DNA from: Listeria ivanovii subsp. londoniensis
GTDB taxonomy: Bacteria > Bacillota > Bacilli > Lactobacillales > Listeriaceae
Reading direction: 5' to 3'
DNA: 64,000 nucleotides
NCBI RefSeq assembly: GCF_000763495.1
Contig: NZ_CP009576.1
Span: 2,366,001-2,430,000, forward strand
Positions 28,630-39,346 of the stretch are shown here, one piece after another. A program made the position numbers and the translations under genes. How positions within the stretch are numbered: the first letter of the stretch is position 1; each line of letters opens with the position of its first letter. A model generated the notes under the pieces. That model was not told the origin of the DNA. It worked only from the letters and a program-made list of their open reading frames with translations, and did not search any database.

Positions 28630-29463
28630 TTATTTTTTAGCGATATAAGCAAATATGCTAGAAATAAAAGCCGAAGCACCCATCAGAAATTGCATTCCAA
28701 ACACTTGCCGTTCGTTACTGCCAAATGTAATCGATAAATTATCTTTAGCGAAATCAATCCAATTTGTCACGGATAGATAATTCGTAAATAAAATGAAAGC
28801 TGCTCCCATTAGTATTCCGATTAATAAAAAAGATACTTTTCGCCAAGAGAGGAGTGTTACAATCGTAAATACAATCGCCATAAAGCAAGCGAAGTATGCA
28901 TCTAGAGGCATCGTAAATAGATAACCCTCTTTTATGCTATCTGAATGGAGTTGTTTAAAAATAGTGATTGCTGCATACACAGAAGTTACTGCACCAATCA
29001 GCGAGAAAAATCCTGCTGTATAACGCCATTTGGTCTTCCAACTCTGGTCTGCTTTTACTTCTCGTATAGGGATTTTTGGTGCAATAAGTAATAGTATTAA
29101 GATGAGTAGACCCGTGATAAACAGTAAGGTACCCGACCACTCGAATGGTGCATTTTTTTTAATTTCCGCTAATACTCTAATTTGATAGTAGTAAACAGAA
29201 AAACCTTGGAACAATGTAAAGCAAAGAACGACGATCAAACTAATAAGCCAAAGCTGTTCTTTTCTTATAAAACTAATTCCTATGATAAAAAGTCCTAATC
29301 CAAATAATAGTATCACCCAATAATTCCAGACGATGACAAAATTATTCTCTTCCGCACTAAAATAACCTACCAATACACTAACAAAACTATAAAGCTGTGT
29401 AACTCCTAGTGCAATCAGCAAACTACCACATATTCCTCTTAATTTTTCAGGCAATTTTCCCAC
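28630..29463 (-). CDS. Multi-pass membrane protein of unknown function
   Basis: A 277-residue protein with about eight hydrophobic segments and no recognised catalytic motif. The GTG at 29463 lies only a few bases after AGGAAGGG; a TTG three codons later has better spacing, so the true start is uncertain by three residues. Single gene, convergent with the ABC operon. I do not recognise a family. Confidence 0.75.
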   Translation of the reverse strand: MGKLPEKLRGICGSLLIALGVTQLYSFVSVLVGYFSAEENNFVIVWNYWVILLFGLGLFIIGISFIRKEQLWLISLIVVLCFTLFQGFSVYYYQIRVLAEIKKNAPFEWSGTLLFITGLLILILLLIAPKIPIREVKADQSWKTKWRYTAGFFSLIGAVTSVYAAITIFKQLHSDSIKEGYLFTMPLDAYFACFMAIVFTIVTLLSWRKVSFLLIGILMGAAFILFTNYLSVTNWIDFAKDNLSITFGSNERQVFGMQFLMGASAFISSIFAYIAKK

Positions 29464-29515
29464 TTCCCTTCCTATTTGTTGCCTACCATGTTAATCTAAA
29501 AATGAGGTGATAAAA

Positions 29516-29977
29516 ATGCACTGGACAATCTGGGACAAAAGCAAGCCTTCACCGCTTGAACTTCTTCTAGAAGCCGATCCTAGCGAAACACAAATTACTC
29601 AATATCTAGATAAATCTACTGTTTTCGAGTTAAAAGATGACGAAAAAACAATGGGTGTTGTTTGCTTATTACCAATAAATAACCATCAAATAGAGATTAT
29701 GAATATCGCTGTTTTGGAATCTATCAGGAATAATGGCCTTGGAAAGAAACTTTTAGAAAAAGCTTTTGACTTTGCTAATTCCTATCATTTTACTGAACTA
29801 ATCGTTAAAACTGGTAATTCGAGTATTAATCAGCTTGCCTTCTATCAAAAAAATGGTTTTCGAATCCAAAAAATTGTTCCTAATTATTTTTCGGAACAGT
29901 ATCCAAACCAAGCTATTATCGAAAATGGCATACCTTGCTTAGACCAAATTATTTTATTAAAAGAAATAAAATCCTGA
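29516..29977 (+). CDS. GNAT-family N-acetyltransferase
   Basis: A 153-residue acetyltransferase. The acetyl-CoA-binding core is IRNNGLGKKLLEKAF (about residues 71-85), followed by the AFYQKNGF strand typical of the fold. The ATG at 29516 has GAGGTG about 6 bases upstream; the GTG inside that ribosome site is rejected. Substrate unknown. Single gene with its own terminator, convergent to glmM. Confidence 0.88.
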   Translation: MHWTIWDKSKPSPLELLLEADPSETQITQYLDKSTVFELKDDEKTMGVVCLLPINNHQIEIMNIAVLESIRNNGLGKKLLEKAFDFANSYHFTELIVKTGNSSINQLAFYQKNGFRIQKIVPNYFSEQYPNQAIIENGIPCLDQIILLKEIKS

Positions 29978-30004
29978 TGACATGTATCATCAGGATTTTT
30001 TGTT
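29971..30004. terminator. Terminator between the GNAT gene and glmM
   Basis: ATCCTGATGA pairs with TCATCAGGAT over a 6-base loop, followed by a T run. It starts inside the end of the GNAT gene and separates convergent genes. Confidence 0.88.
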
Positions 30005-30010
30005 TTCTAG

Positions 30011-31363
30011 TTAGTCATTAAGCGCCATTTCAGCACGAACAACTGCTGAAATACGTTCACAATATTCATCTGTTTTTTCTTTTGTTGCTGCTTCTACCAT
30101 AACTCTGACAAGCGGTTCTGTTCCAGATGGGCGAACAAGTACACGACCATTTCCAGCCATTTCAGTTTCTACCTCGCTGATGACTTTACTTACTTTTGGA
30201 TTATCAGTTACATGGTTTTTATCACTAACGCGAATATTTTCAAGTTTTTGTGGGAAAGTTTTCATTTCAGAAGCCAGTTCCGACAATTTTTTCCCTGTTG
30301 CTTTCATAACATTAATTAGTTGGATTCCGGATAAAAGACCATCACCAGTTGTATTATGATCCAAGAAAATAATATGACCGGATTGCTCCCCACCAAGATT
30401 ATAGTTACCTTCACGCATTGCTTCCACTACATAACGATCTCCAACAGCCGTTTGTACATCCTCAATGTTAAGTTCTTTTAAACCTTTGTAAAAACCAAGA
30501 TTACTCATGACAGTGGAAACAATCGTGTTGCTATTTAAAAGACCTTGTTCGCGTAGATATTTCGCACAAATGAACATAATTTTGTCTCCATCGACAATTT
30601 GGCCAATTTCGTCAATCGCAATTACTCGGTCTCCATCACCATCAAAAGCTAAACCAACATCCGCTTTTTTTTCTAAAACAAAAGCAGCTAGGGCTTCTGG
30701 ATGTGTTGAACCAACACCATCATTGATATTCAGTCCATTTGGAGATGCTCCCATCGAACTTATATCTGCATCTAGATCTGCAAATAAATGTGTTGCAAGT
30801 CCAGAAGTGGCTCCATTAGCACAATCTAATGCGATATGATAACCATTAAAGTCATTTTCAATTGTTTGTTTTAAGTATTGAATATATTTTTGTTTACCTT
30901 CAAAATAATCGCTAACGGTTCCTAAACCTTCGCCACTAGGACGTGGTAGTGTATCTTCTGCGGTATCTAAAAGTTGTTCAATTTCTTCTTCTTGGTCATC
31001 AGAAAGTTTAAAGCCATCTGAACCGAAGAACTTAATCCCGTTATCATCTACTGGATTGTGACTAGCTGAAATCATCACACTTGCAGATGCTCCTTGTGCT
31101 TTTGTTAAATAAGCTACTCCTGGAGTTGAAATGACCCCTAAACGCATTACTTCTATCCCAACTGACACAAGACCAGCGATTAAAGCGGATTCAAGCATTT
31201 CACCGGAGATTCGTGTATCCCGAGCAACAAGCACACGCGGATGTTCACCTACATGGCGAGTTAATACATAACCACCCATTCGACCTAATCGGAATGCAAG
31301 TTCTGGTGTTAATTCTGAGTTCGCTACCCCTCTAACTCCATCCGTACCAAAATATTTACCCAT
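30011..31363 (-). CDS. glmM: Phosphoglucosamine mutase
   Basis: Converts glucosamine-6-phosphate to glucosamine-1-phosphate for UDP-GlcNAc and peptidoglycan. The 450-residue protein has the phosphoserine Ser101 in ISASHNP, the Mg-binding DGDGDR loop and the C-terminal phosphate loop [18 protein letters not shown] lies 9 bases before the ATG. It is the third gene of the conserved cdaA-cdaR-glmM cluster, but 227 bases and a hairpin separate it from cdaR. In other species GlmM binds and inhibits CdaA. Confidence 0.97.
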   Translation of the reverse strand: MGKYFGTDGVRGVANSELTPELAFRLGRMGGYVLTRHVGEHPRVLVARDTRISGEMLESALIAGLVSVGIEVMRLGVISTPGVAYLTKAQGASASVMISASHNPVDDNGIKFFGSDGFKLSDDQEEEIEQLLDTAEDTLPRPSGEGLGTVSDYFEGKQKYIQYLKQTIENDFNGYHIALDCANGATSGLATHLFADLDADISSMGASPNGLNINDGVGSTHPEALAAFVLEKKADVGLAFDGDGDRVIAIDEIGQIVDGDKIMFICAKYLREQGLLNSNTIVSTVMSNLGFYKGLKELNIEDVQTAVGDRYVVEAMREGNYNLGGEQSGHIIFLDHNTTGDGLLSGIQLINVMKATGKKLSELASEMKTFPQKLENIRVSDKNHVTDNPKVSKVISEVETEMAGNGRVLVRPSGTEPLVRVMVEAATKEKTDEYCERISAVVRAEMALND

Positions 31364-31552
31364 TTTATTACTCTCCTTCTAAGTCATTCATTATCTAAAT
31401 GATTTTTGTTTATCGTTTTAGTTTTTACTTTTTCCAAATTCCGGTTTTATCTACTTACTTTCGACCATATACCTGTTATTATACCTTTTTTAAGAAAAAA
31501 TTTCATCCTTCTGCAGTAAAATCCCTATTTTATTCTATGTAAAAGCGCAAAA

Positions 31553-31590
31553 GGAGGAGTATGAGACTCTATATCTCATACTCCTTATTC
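31553..31590 (-). terminator. Hairpin between cdaR and glmM
   Basis: GGAGTATGAGA (31556-31566) pairs perfectly with TCTCATACTCC (31574-31584) over 7 bases. On the minus strand it is followed by TCCTTTTGCGC, not a clean T run. It may terminate partially, protect the cdaAR transcript's 3' end, or be a processing site that sets glmM levels apart. Confidence 0.55.
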
Positions 31591-32955
31591 TTATGTGTTT
31601 TTCGATGGAACCGTATTTTGTGCTTCTTTTTCTGTAATTATAAAGTCAGCTGATATTGGATTAATAACATACGCGACATTATCAGGCAAACCATTTAGTT
31701 CTAGCGGAACCGAGAAGTCCCCTGTTTTGCCTTTACTTAAGTTAGCAATAACGCTCAAATCTTTTACAGTAACATTATCCACAACTTTTTTCTCACCAGT
31801 AATAGTTACCGAGACTTTACCGTTTGCTGGTGTAATCATTTGTGCGTCTAAGGTGTTTTTTAAACCACTCATGTACACTTGCATATTGGAGAAAGACTTA
31901 GATACTTTAGAATTGGTGTCGCTATCCCCTCGATCATCTGTCGCTGTCTTGTTGGAGTCCGAATCATTTTTATCTTCTGAGGTGCTTGATTCGCTATTTG
32001 CTTCAGACTTTTTTACAGTTTTTATTTTAACCTCAATTGTCGTTGGTTGAACTGATTTTGCTCCATTTGGGACCGGAACAGTCACTTCTTTAACGGTATC
32101 CGCTTTTATTTTAGTTACATCGATTGGGATTTCTATTTCTTTAATTTTATCAAGGACCGCATCATCGCCGACCACAACAACTTCTGACTTATCAGGCGTC
32201 ATGCTAGAGATTTCAATATCGCTCTCTGGTGTTCCTTCTTGTTTAATTTTAACTGGGACGGATTTCCCCACTTTCTCAACGGGAACAGTGACTTCGACTT
32301 CTTGTGGACTAACCTCTACATCTAATTTATTCAAATTGCTATCAAATACAGAAACAGTTGCTTTATCGGTGAATTCCGATTTATGCTTCCCGTCATCTTC
32401 CAAAGTGGCTTTCACATAGGCGATTTGCTCAATGGTATCTTTTGCGCCTGTGATAGATACTTTTTTAGGATCAATGACCGGTGTTCCTGCTTGATATCCA
32501 TCCGCAATGACTGATTTACTTAATTCAACATCAACAGAGAATTTTTTCGTCACTTTTTCTTGCACATTGACGTTTACTGAAGCTGGATCCACTTTTACTT
32601 TGAGTCTATCTGAGACGTCTTTTACTTGTAGTTTCACTTCTTGTGTCCCAATCGACGCATTTTTCAAATCTGCGTAAACAGTGAAATCTTGCTGTGCTTT
32701 AGCCGATTGGACAATACTTCTTGGTCCAGAAATGGTCACTGTGACTGTCTCTGGAACGCCAGAAATGTATAAATTCGTTTTATCATAATAAACTTTTACA
32801 GGTACGTTTTCGATTACTTCTGTATCACTTGAGGCACTAGTTGAAAAGCTAGTTGTATCTTTATTGCTTGCGTTGACTGATGTGAAAAGGATGGCTGCAA
32901 GTAATAAAGCTATAATCCGAATCGACCACTTGTTATTTAAAATTCGATCCATCAT
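31591..32955 (-). CDS. cdaR: c-di-AMP synthase regulator, YbbR-domain protein
   Basis: A 454-residue protein with an N-terminal membrane helix (about 8-28) and several extracytoplasmic YbbR repeats containing V-x-V and G-hydrophobic strands. An acidic, serine-rich linker at about 330-360 (SSTSEDKNDSDSNK) precedes the last repeat. It modulates CdaA at the membrane. The start is the ATG pair overlapping the cdaA stop (ATGATG), with AAAGGAGG about 9 bases upstream. An ATG seven codons earlier precedes that ribosome site and is rejected. Confidence 0.95.
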   Translation of the reverse strand: MMDRILNNKWSIRIIALLLAAILFTSVNASNKDTTSFSTSASSDTEVIENVPVKVYYDKTNLYISGVPETVTVTISGPRSIVQSAKAQQDFTVYADLKNASIGTQEVKLQVKDVSDRLKVKVDPASVNVNVQEKVTKKFSVDVELSKSVIADGYQAGTPVIDPKKVSITGAKDTIEQIAYVKATLEDDGKHKSEFTDKATVSVFDSNLNKLDVEVSPQEVEVTVPVEKVGKSVPVKIKQEGTPESDIEISSMTPDKSEVVVVGDDAVLDKIKEIEIPIDVTKIKADTVKEVTVPVPNGAKSVQPTTIEVKIKTVKKSEANSESSTSEDKNDSDSNKTATDDRGDSDTNSKVSKSFSNMQVYMSGLKNTLDAQMITPANGKVSVTITGEKKVVDNVTVKDLSVIANLSKGKTGDFSVPLELNGLPDNVAYVINPISADFIITEKEAQNTVPSKNT

Positions 32956-33773
32956 TCGCTTTTGCCTCCTTTCCATTTAGAAAAGATAGAAGGTTTTTTA
33001 ACGGTCACTGTGACTAGTTCTCTTAGAAGAATTTTATGTAATTCTTCTTCGGAAACATCACGGAAAAGTTCTCCGCCTTTCGTTAATGAAATTCCGCCTG
33101 TTTCTTCGGAGACAACAATCGTGATACTATCTGTCACTTCACTAATCCCAAGTGCAGCCCGGTGACGTGTCCCAAGTTCTTTGGATAAGAATGGACTATC
33201 AGAAAGCGGTAAATAACTTGCCGCCGATGCGATTTCATTTCCTTTAATAATTACAGCTCCATCATGAAGCGGTGTATTTGGAATAAAAATATTAATTAAT
33301 AGCTGGGAAGAAATTTTTGCATTGAGTGGAATCCCTGTTTCGATGTAGTCATCCATCCCTGTATCACGCGCAACAGAGATTAACGCTCCGATACGACGTT
33401 TTGCCATATATTGGGTAGACTTCTCGATAGATTCAATTAAATGGTGCTGTTCACGCTCAATTCTTGAACCATAGCGGGTAAAAATATTCCCTCGACCAAG
33501 CGTCTCTAAAGCACGGCGCAATTCTGGTTGGAAGATAATAATAATTGCAAGGAATCCCCAAGTAAGCATTTGATCCGTAATCCATTCTACTGTATGGAGA
33601 CCAAAAAATCCGCTTAATAGTTTTACTGCAATGATAATAAAAATACCTTTTAATAACTGAACTGCTTTTGTCCCTCGGATCAGCATGATCACTTTATAAA
33701 TTACAAACCATACGACAAGAATATCTACAATGTTTGCTAGATAATGCAATATCGACATATTGGAAAAATCCAT
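32952..33773 (-). CDS. cdaA: Membrane-bound diadenylate cyclase
   Basis: Makes the second messenger c-di-AMP from two ATP. The 273-residue protein has three N-terminal membrane helices (to about residue 80), a linker helix, and a DAC domain with the catalytic DGA at 171-173 and GTRHR at 201-205. The ATG has GGAGG 7 bases upstream; a GTG one codon earlier is too close. It is the first gene of the cdaA-cdaR-glmM cluster. In Listeria c-di-AMP is essential in rich medium and restrains potassium and osmolyte uptake. Confidence 0.97.
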   Translation of the reverse strand: MDFSNMSILHYLANIVDILVVWFVIYKVIMLIRGTKAVQLLKGIFIIIAVKLLSGFFGLHTVEWITDQMLTWGFLAIIIIFQPELRRALETLGRGNIFTRYGSRIEREQHHLIESIEKSTQYMAKRRIGALISVARDTGMDDYIETGIPLNAKISSQLLINIFIPNTPLHDGAVIIKGNEIASAASYLPLSDSPFLSKELGTRHRAALGISEVTDSITIVVSEETGGISLTKGGELFRDVSEEELHKILLRELVTVTVKKPSIFSKWKGGKSE

Positions 33774-33843
33774 CACTTCACCTCCGCGCCTTTTGTAAAC
33801 CGTTTATGCTAATTTGCTAGTCATTTAATTGTTCACTTTCTTT

Positions 33844-33852
33844 ATTATAGCA
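33844..33852 (-). promoter_or_regulatory. cdaA promoter, extended -10
   Basis: On the minus strand TGCTATAAT gives an extended -10 (TATAAT at 33844-33849), about 70 bases before the cdaA start. The -35 region at 17 bases is only TTTTTC, so the extended -10 probably compensates. Confidence 0.5.
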
Positions 33853-33910
33853 TAAGAGCCCGGATGGAAAAAGGAATCATCCCGCCAAAAATTGGAAAGA
33901 TTTGTTAAAG

Positions 33911-33958
33911 AAAAAAACTTACCTAAAACGATTTTTACTGTTTTAGGTAAGTTTTTCA
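33911..33958 (-). terminator. Terminator of the maltose operon
   Basis: AAAAACTTACCTAAAAC (33913-33929) pairs perfectly with GTTTTAGGTAAGTTTTT (33940-33956) over 10 bases. It lies directly after the maltose phosphorylase stop. Confidence 0.93.
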
Positions 33959-36223
33959 TTACGAGATTGGGATAGTTACTGTTGTTTTTAGTAAATAGTT
34001 TTTCTTGTACATTTCTAAATCTATCGGCTCCCCGTGACATAATTTAATCGTCACATCACCTTCTGCAACATTCACTTCTAGCAAGCGATCGCGGAAGTTG
34101 ATTTTAAAACGATAGTTGTTCCAGCCTGTTGGTAAAAACGGCGCAAATCTAAGTTTACCTTCTGAAATTCGCATACCAGCAAAACCTTGCACAATCGAAA
34201 GCCAACTGCCTGCCATAGATGTAATGTGGAGACCATCTTCCGTATCATTATTAATGTTGTCTAAATCAAGGCGAGCGGTTCGTTTATAAAGTTCCACTGC
34301 TTTATCATACTTGCCAATTTCAGCTGCTAAAACCGAATGGACAGCAGGCGATAAGCTTGATTCATGGACTGTCAACGGTTCATAAAATTCAAAATTACGT
34401 TGTTTCGTATCAAAGTCAAAGTCATCATGGAATAAATACAACCCTTGCAGAACATCTGCCTGTTTAATGAAGCAAGAACGCAAAATTTTATCCCAAGACC
34501 AGTTTTGATTAATAGGTCTGTCTTCTGCTTTCAGTGTATCTGTTGACCGCAATTCTTTGTCTAAGAATGTGTCGTGCTGAACGAAAATTTGCCACTTCTC
34601 ATCAAAAGGGTAGTACATTCTGTGCACGATATCTTCCCATTTAGCAATTTCAAATTCTGTAATACCAAAACGTTTTTTCGCTTCAGTGTCTAGATTTTGA
34701 AGCGTGTAGCGAATTGTCCACGCGGCAATATAGTTGGTATACCAGTTATTGCTGACGTTATTATCATATTCATTCGGTCCTGTAACCCCGTGAATCATGT
34801 ATTTATCTAACCGATCAGATAAATGCACTCGGTCAGCCCAGAAACGGGTAATTTCAGTTAGAACTTCGATCCCATCTGTTTTCAAATAGCTGTCGTCGCC
34901 CGTATAATTTGTATAGTTATAAATCGCATAAGCAATCGCACCATTTCTGTGGATTTCTTCAAAAGTGATTTCCCATTCATTGTGGCATTCTACACCTGTA
35001 AAAGTAACCATTGGATAAAGCGCGCCGTCTAAACCGACTTTCTTAGCATTGATTTTGGCTCCCGCTAATTGGTCGTGACGATATTTCAATAAATTGTGAC
35101 TGACAGATTTATCGGTTAATGATAAGTACATTGGTAAGGCAAATGCTTCTGTGTCCCAATAAGTTGCACCGCCATATTTTTCACCTGTAAAGCCTTTAGG
35201 ACCAATGTTTAACCGTGCATCTTCACCATAATATGTCGCAAATAATTGGAAAATATTAAAACGGATTCCTTGTTGCGCGGAATCATCTCCAGCAATTTCC
35301 ACATCAGCTTTATCCCAGCGTTCGCGCCAACCGGCAATATGCGCTGCGAGAAGTTCTTCGTAAGAGCTTGAGGCAAGTTTATTCAAGATAGCATAACCAG
35401 CACCTAAAACCTCTATCTCGGAAAAGTCACGAGAAGTCGTAATTACCACTCGTTTTTCAATTTGCGCCACTTCATTTGCTTTTAAATCAAAATGATACTT
35501 ATTTTCTGCGTAAAGTGATTTCGTTTGATTTGTTTCGTTGGTTGCATTGGTACGATTTTCCACCACAGCAGAAACAGTAAAACGTGGCGTATCAAAGTTG
35601 TTCGGAATCGTTTTTGTAATTAGTGAACTTTTATTCATGTCGGAAAATTGTTCGACTTCTTGCCAAAACATTTCTTCATAGTTAGCATCTTCATTTTGAA
35701 CATTACCATCTACATAAGAAGTTAATTCGACTGTCGCATCACTTAAAGCTTCCACTTGGTAGCGAATAACTGCCAACTCTTTTGTTTCAACACTTAAAAA
35801 TCGTTCTGCCGAAACTCGGAAAGATTTATTATTTTTAACTACTATGAAATGACGACTAAGTATCCCTTTTTCCATATCTAAAACAAGCTCAAAATCGCTC
35901 ACTTCATCTGTGAATAAATCTAGTTTTTCACCATCAAGTCGAACGTCGATTCCAATAAAATTTAGTCCGTTAATGACTTTGCCAAAATAATCTGGGTAGC
36001 CATTTTTCCACCAACCAACACGCGTTTTATCAGGAAACCAAACACCTGCATAATATGTTCCAATATGGCCATCACCGGAGTATCCTTCTTCAAAATTCCC
36101 GCGCATTCCCATGTAACCATTACCAAGCGAAGTTAAACTTTCTTGAAGTCGCTTGTTTTCTTTATCTAATTTGGTTGTTCGTAATGTCCATGGACTGATT
36201 TCAAATAATTGCTTCTGTGCCAT
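33959..36223 (-). CDS. Maltose phosphorylase (GH65)
   Basis: Phosphorolyses maltose to glucose and beta-glucose-1-phosphate in the cytosol. The 754-residue length, the (alpha/alpha)6 domain and the catalytic Glu in GPNEYDN are typical of GH65. It also carries [15 protein letters not shown], the substrate-site block. It is the last gene of the malEFG operon, 15 bases after the DUF1189 gene. A beta-phosphoglucomutase would be needed to use the product and is not in this window. Kojibiose or trehalose phosphorylase are family alternatives, but the context favours maltose. Confidence 0.92.
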   Translation of the reverse strand: MAQKQLFEISPWTLRTTKLDKENKRLQESLTSLGNGYMGMRGNFEEGYSGDGHIGTYYAGVWFPDKTRVGWWKNGYPDYFGKVINGLNFIGIDVRLDGEKLDLFTDEVSDFELVLDMEKGILSRHFIVVKNNKSFRVSAERFLSVETKELAVIRYQVEALSDATVELTSYVDGNVQNEDANYEEMFWQEVEQFSDMNKSSLITKTIPNNFDTPRFTVSAVVENRTNATNETNQTKSLYAENKYHFDLKANEVAQIEKRVVITTSRDFSEIEVLGAGYAILNKLASSSYEELLAAHIAGWRERWDKADVEIAGDDSAQQGIRFNIFQLFATYYGEDARLNIGPKGFTGEKYGGATYWDTEAFALPMYLSLTDKSVSHNLLKYRHDQLAGAKINAKKVGLDGALYPMVTFTGVECHNEWEITFEEIHRNGAIAYAIYNYTNYTGDDSYLKTDGIEVLTEITRFWADRVHLSDRLDKYMIHGVTGPNEYDNNVSNNWYTNYIAAWTIRYTLQNLDTEAKKRFGITEFEIAKWEDIVHRMYYPFDEKWQIFVQHDTFLDKELRSTDTLKAEDRPINQNWSWDKILRSCFIKQADVLQGLYLFHDDFDFDTKQRNFEFYEPLTVHESSLSPAVHSVLAAEIGKYDKAVELYKRTARLDLDNINNDTEDGLHITSMAGSWLSIVQGFAGMRISEGKLRFAPFLPTGWNNYRFKINFRDRLLEVNVAEGDVTIKLCHGEPIDLEMYKKNYLLKTTVTIPIS

Positions 36224-36238
36224 ACTAAATCCTCCTAA

Positions 36239-37072
36239 TTAGCGACTAGCAGCCATATTTTCCTCACTAGTCTTATAAAATCTTGTCTTTAAAAATGTCC
36301 AAGCTATCATTAGCACCATTCCAAGCGACTGAATAGCCATAATGATCGTTATATCAAAATAGATAAAGCCGATAGCGCATGCTGCAATCACTGGAATTCC
36401 TAGTGCATTTAGCGTTAAATTTAATGATTCTTTAAAAGAAGCAATCTTTGAAAAGCTGCTCCGTTTTGTCATCCAAATGAAAAGCGTTGTGAATATAGCA
36501 AGCATAAGTGAACTCACAAAGACAATTGAACCAATCATCATGACCATGGATAGAAAAACAAATGCTTGGTTTTCCAAATACCACTGAGCTGAGATCCAGT
36601 TAACCAGTGATTCTCCGGAAGTAATTTCCGCTAATGTGGCATCTTTTGGATAACTTACTTCAAATGTATAACCACTTGCATCTTTAAGTTGCATTTCGTT
36701 TGCTTTGAGGTTAATCACATTCTCCGCACCTCTAAGTTCAGCATCGGTTAAGTTAACTCCAGCAACTCCAGTATCCGATTTTTCTACCAAATGAGTGTTT
36801 TTGTCGGTTAATTCTCCGTTTTCCAGTGATAAATGTTTGATGTCATTCGCGAATTGATCTGTTCCGAGTGCAGCCATTCCTGGCATTATTTCTGGTAAAT
36901 CAAAACTCGACTGATTAGCAAAATGAGCCGAAACGGGTAATAATAGTAACGCATTTAAGAAAATAAACACGATAACCATCTGCCAAAATTTAAGCACTTT
37001 CCGACCATCAAAAATAGCACTTGGTCCTAGCGTACTTTTTGCATATTGAATGATAAATGGAACTTTTTTCAT
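36239..37072 (-). CDS. DUF1189 membrane protein of the maltodextrin operon
   Basis: A 277-residue protein with one N-terminal helix, a soluble middle part rich in KNTHLVEKSDTG-type sequence, and three or four C-terminal helices. The family (DUF1189, MalA-like) is often found between maltodextrin transporter genes in Firmicutes; its biochemical role is not established. The start at MKKVPF has only a weak AAAGG site. A longer form by nine residues would also be readable. Confidence 0.8.
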   Translation of the reverse strand: MKKVPFIIQYAKSTLGPSAIFDGRKVLKFWQMVIVFIFLNALLLLPVSAHFANQSSFDLPEIMPGMAALGTDQFANDIKHLSLENGELTDKNTHLVEKSDTGVAGVNLTDAELRGAENVINLKANEMQLKDASGYTFEVSYPKDATLAEITSGESLVNWISAQWYLENQAFVFLSMVMMIGSIVFVSSLMLAIFTTLFIWMTKRSSFSKIASFKESLNLTLNALGIPVIAACAIGFIYFDITIIMAIQSLGMVLMIAWTFLKTRFYKTSEENMAASR

Positions 37073-37099
37073 TGATATCACAGCCTTTTTAAAAATCAA

Positions 37100-37951
37100 T
37101 TATCCTTTTGTTCCACCTGCTGTTAAGCCAGAAACAAAATTCTTTTGTAAGAAGAAGAACAGTAAGCAAATCGGTAGTGCCGCAAGAATAGCACCTGCTG
37201 CGAATAACGCGACTTTTTGTTGTTGTGGATTGGCGATGAATGTTTGAAGTCCAACCGCAATCGTTAAATTTTCTGGCGTTCTTAGTAAGAATTTAGCCAG
37301 TAGGAAATCACCGAATGGTCCCATGAATGCCCATAAAGCTTGAACTGCAATCATCGGTCTTACCAGTGGTAAAATGATTTGTGCGAAAATCCGGAAATGT
37401 CCCGCTCCATCAAGTTTTGCAGATTCATCAAGATCCCGGGGAACAGTATCAAAGTATCCTTTCATCAACCAAGTGTTCATTGGAATTCCGCCACCGATAT
37501 AAATCAATGTCAGGAACCAGTATTGGTCAAGTGCGCCTAAAAGCATTGCTAAAACATAGAAAGCTGTAAGTGCCGCCATTGTTGGTACCATTTGGATGAT
37601 CAAGAAGAAAATCAAGCTGTTTTTACGTCCTTTAAAACGGTATCGACTGTATGTATAACCAGCAAGCGTCACAATCGTTACTTGCATAATCATTGTTACA
37701 ACTGCAATAATAAGCGTATTTTTGTACCAATCTAGGTATAGTGTTTCATTAAATAAGCGAGTGAAATTATCTAACGTCCAGCTATCCGACCACTCTAATG
37801 TAAATGCCGCAATATTACCTGGTTTGAAGGCAGAGGAGGCAGTAATTAGAATCGGATACAAAATAATAATCGTTAACACAGTTAAAAATAGATACGTGAA
37901 AAACTGTGTTAAAAACTTCGTCGTCCGTTGATCTTTCATAAAGTCTCTCAT
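37100..37951 (-). CDS. malG: Maltose/maltodextrin ABC transporter permease MalG
   Basis: A 283-residue inner-membrane permease with six helices and the EAA loop ([20 protein letters not shown]) that docks the ATPase. It begins immediately after the malF stop, with GAGGAG inside malF, so the two are coupled. Works with MalF, MalE and an ATPase that is not encoded here. Confidence 0.94.
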   Translation of the reverse strand: MRDFMKDQRTTKFLTQFFTYLFLTVLTIIILYPILITASSAFKPGNIAAFTLEWSDSWTLDNFTRLFNETLYLDWYKNTLIIAVVTMIMQVTIVTLAGYTYSRYRFKGRKNSLIFFLIIQMVPTMAALTAFYVLAMLLGALDQYWFLTLIYIGGGIPMNTWLMKGYFDTVPRDLDESAKLDGAGHFRIFAQIILPLVRPMIAVQALWAFMGPFGDFLLAKFLLRTPENLTIAVGLQTFIANPQQQKVALFAAGAILAALPICLLFFFLQKNFVSGLTAGGTKG

Positions 37952-39259
37952 TTACATCATCTCCTCGTTTCCAAAGGCATTCGTTTTCTTAAAGGCAATC
38001 ATCGAAACAGTAATAACGATAATTGAAATAAGAAGCGTCACAGCAGCTGCAACAGCGTATTGTGGCGAAGTACCTGTTGTTAATTTGTAAATCCATGAAA
38101 TCAAGATATCCGTTGATCCAGCGCCTGCTCCGACACTTCCAGGACCACCTTCATTAAATAAGTATATAATCGAGAAGTTATTGAAATTAAATGTATATTG
38201 TGTTATAAATACGGGCGCTGTTACGAATAAAATCATTGGTAAAGTGATTTTACGGAAACGTTGAATCGCACTCGCCCCGTCAATTCTTGCAGCTTCATAA
38301 AGTTCACCCGGAATAGCTTGTAAGACTCCTGTAACCATGACATATATATACGGGAATCCAAGCCACCCTTGAATGCTAATCAGCGCTACTTTTGTCCAGA
38401 AAGGATCTGTTTTCCAAGCAATTGCATTCATATCCACAAATGGCAAATGATTCAGCAATGGAATAACTTGTGTATTAATCGCTCCGATACTGTCATTAAA
38501 CATATTCGAGAAACTCATAATCGTGATAAAAGCTGGTACCGCCCAAGGAAGCAAGAAAACAACTCCGAATAAGCGTTTTCCTTTAATAAAGCTTTGGTTG
38601 GCAACAATTGCCGTGAATACCCCAACAACAATTTGTAAAGAAGTAGCACAAATTGTCCAAACAAGCGTCCACGAAAATACACTTAAGAAAGTATCACGAT
38701 ACGAACTTAGAAAGAAAATATTGAAAAAGTTCTTAAAACCGACCCAGTCAATCAAATTAGCTGGTGGAATATGATAAAAGTCGTAGTTAGTAAACGCCAT
38801 AAAAAGTGTCACTAATACTGGGAAAATAATTACAAAAGTCATAACTAAGTATGCTGGTAAGGTTAGTAAGTACGGAAAACCTTTATCAAGCATATTTTTT
38901 ATGATAGCAAGTGCGGATCTATTAACAGTTTCTCCCAAGTTCCACTGCATAGCCACGCTTCTTGCATCAAAAATATTTATAAACCAAAAGCCTATAAATA
39001 GTAATGTCACAATTAATTGTAAAGTCCCTTCAATCATTAAGAATAAGGAATGGTCAACGCCTGGAACTGATCCAAGTGTGATTAGGCCAATAAGTGCATT
39101 TAGGCCGATTGTAAAAAATTCTATGATAAACAAAGCAAATACTGCAAAAAAGACAATCCCTTTAAAATTTTGCTTATTATAAAATTGACCAAGCCCAGGT
39201 ATGATTGATAACAAAGTCGCTTTACGAACACTTTTTATTTGTTTCTGTTCTAGTTTCAT
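37952..39259 (-). CDS. malF: Maltose/maltodextrin ABC transporter permease MalF
   Basis: A 435-residue permease, longer than MalG because of extra N-terminal helices and a periplasm-equivalent loop, as in MalF. The EAA loop is ELYEAARIDGASAIQRFRKI. It opens with a TM-rich LSIIPGLGQFYN segment common in Firmicute MalF proteins. Separated from malE by 87 bases with a strong hairpin. Confidence 0.94.
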   Translation of the reverse strand: MKLEQKQIKSVRKATLLSIIPGLGQFYNKQNFKGIVFFAVFALFIIEFFTIGLNALIGLITLGSVPGVDHSLFLMIEGTLQLIVTLLFIGFWFINIFDARSVAMQWNLGETVNRSALAIIKNMLDKGFPYLLTLPAYLVMTFVIIFPVLVTLFMAFTNYDFYHIPPANLIDWVGFKNFFNIFFLSSYRDTFLSVFSWTLVWTICATSLQIVVGVFTAIVANQSFIKGKRLFGVVFLLPWAVPAFITIMSFSNMFNDSIGAINTQVIPLLNHLPFVDMNAIAWKTDPFWTKVALISIQGWLGFPYIYVMVTGVLQAIPGELYEAARIDGASAIQRFRKITLPMILFVTAPVFITQYTFNFNNFSIIYLFNEGGPGSVGAGAGSTDILISWIYKLTTGTSPQYAVAAAVTLLISIIVITVSMIAFKKTNAFGNEEMM

Positions 39260-39301
39260 TTTGTTACCTCAATTCTAGATATAGATTCTCTGACTAGATT
39301 T

Positions 39302-39341
39302 AAAAAAATTCGGCGGGCGCGCTACCTATGCCCCGCCGAAT
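39302..39341 (-). terminator. Intercistronic hairpin between malE and malF
   Basis: ATTCGGCGGG (39308-39317) pairs with CCCGCCGAAT (39332-39341). On the minus strand a T run follows. It probably causes partial termination or stabilises the malE part, giving more binding protein than permease, as is common in sugar ABC operons. Confidence 0.82.
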
Positions 39342-39346
39342 CTTTA

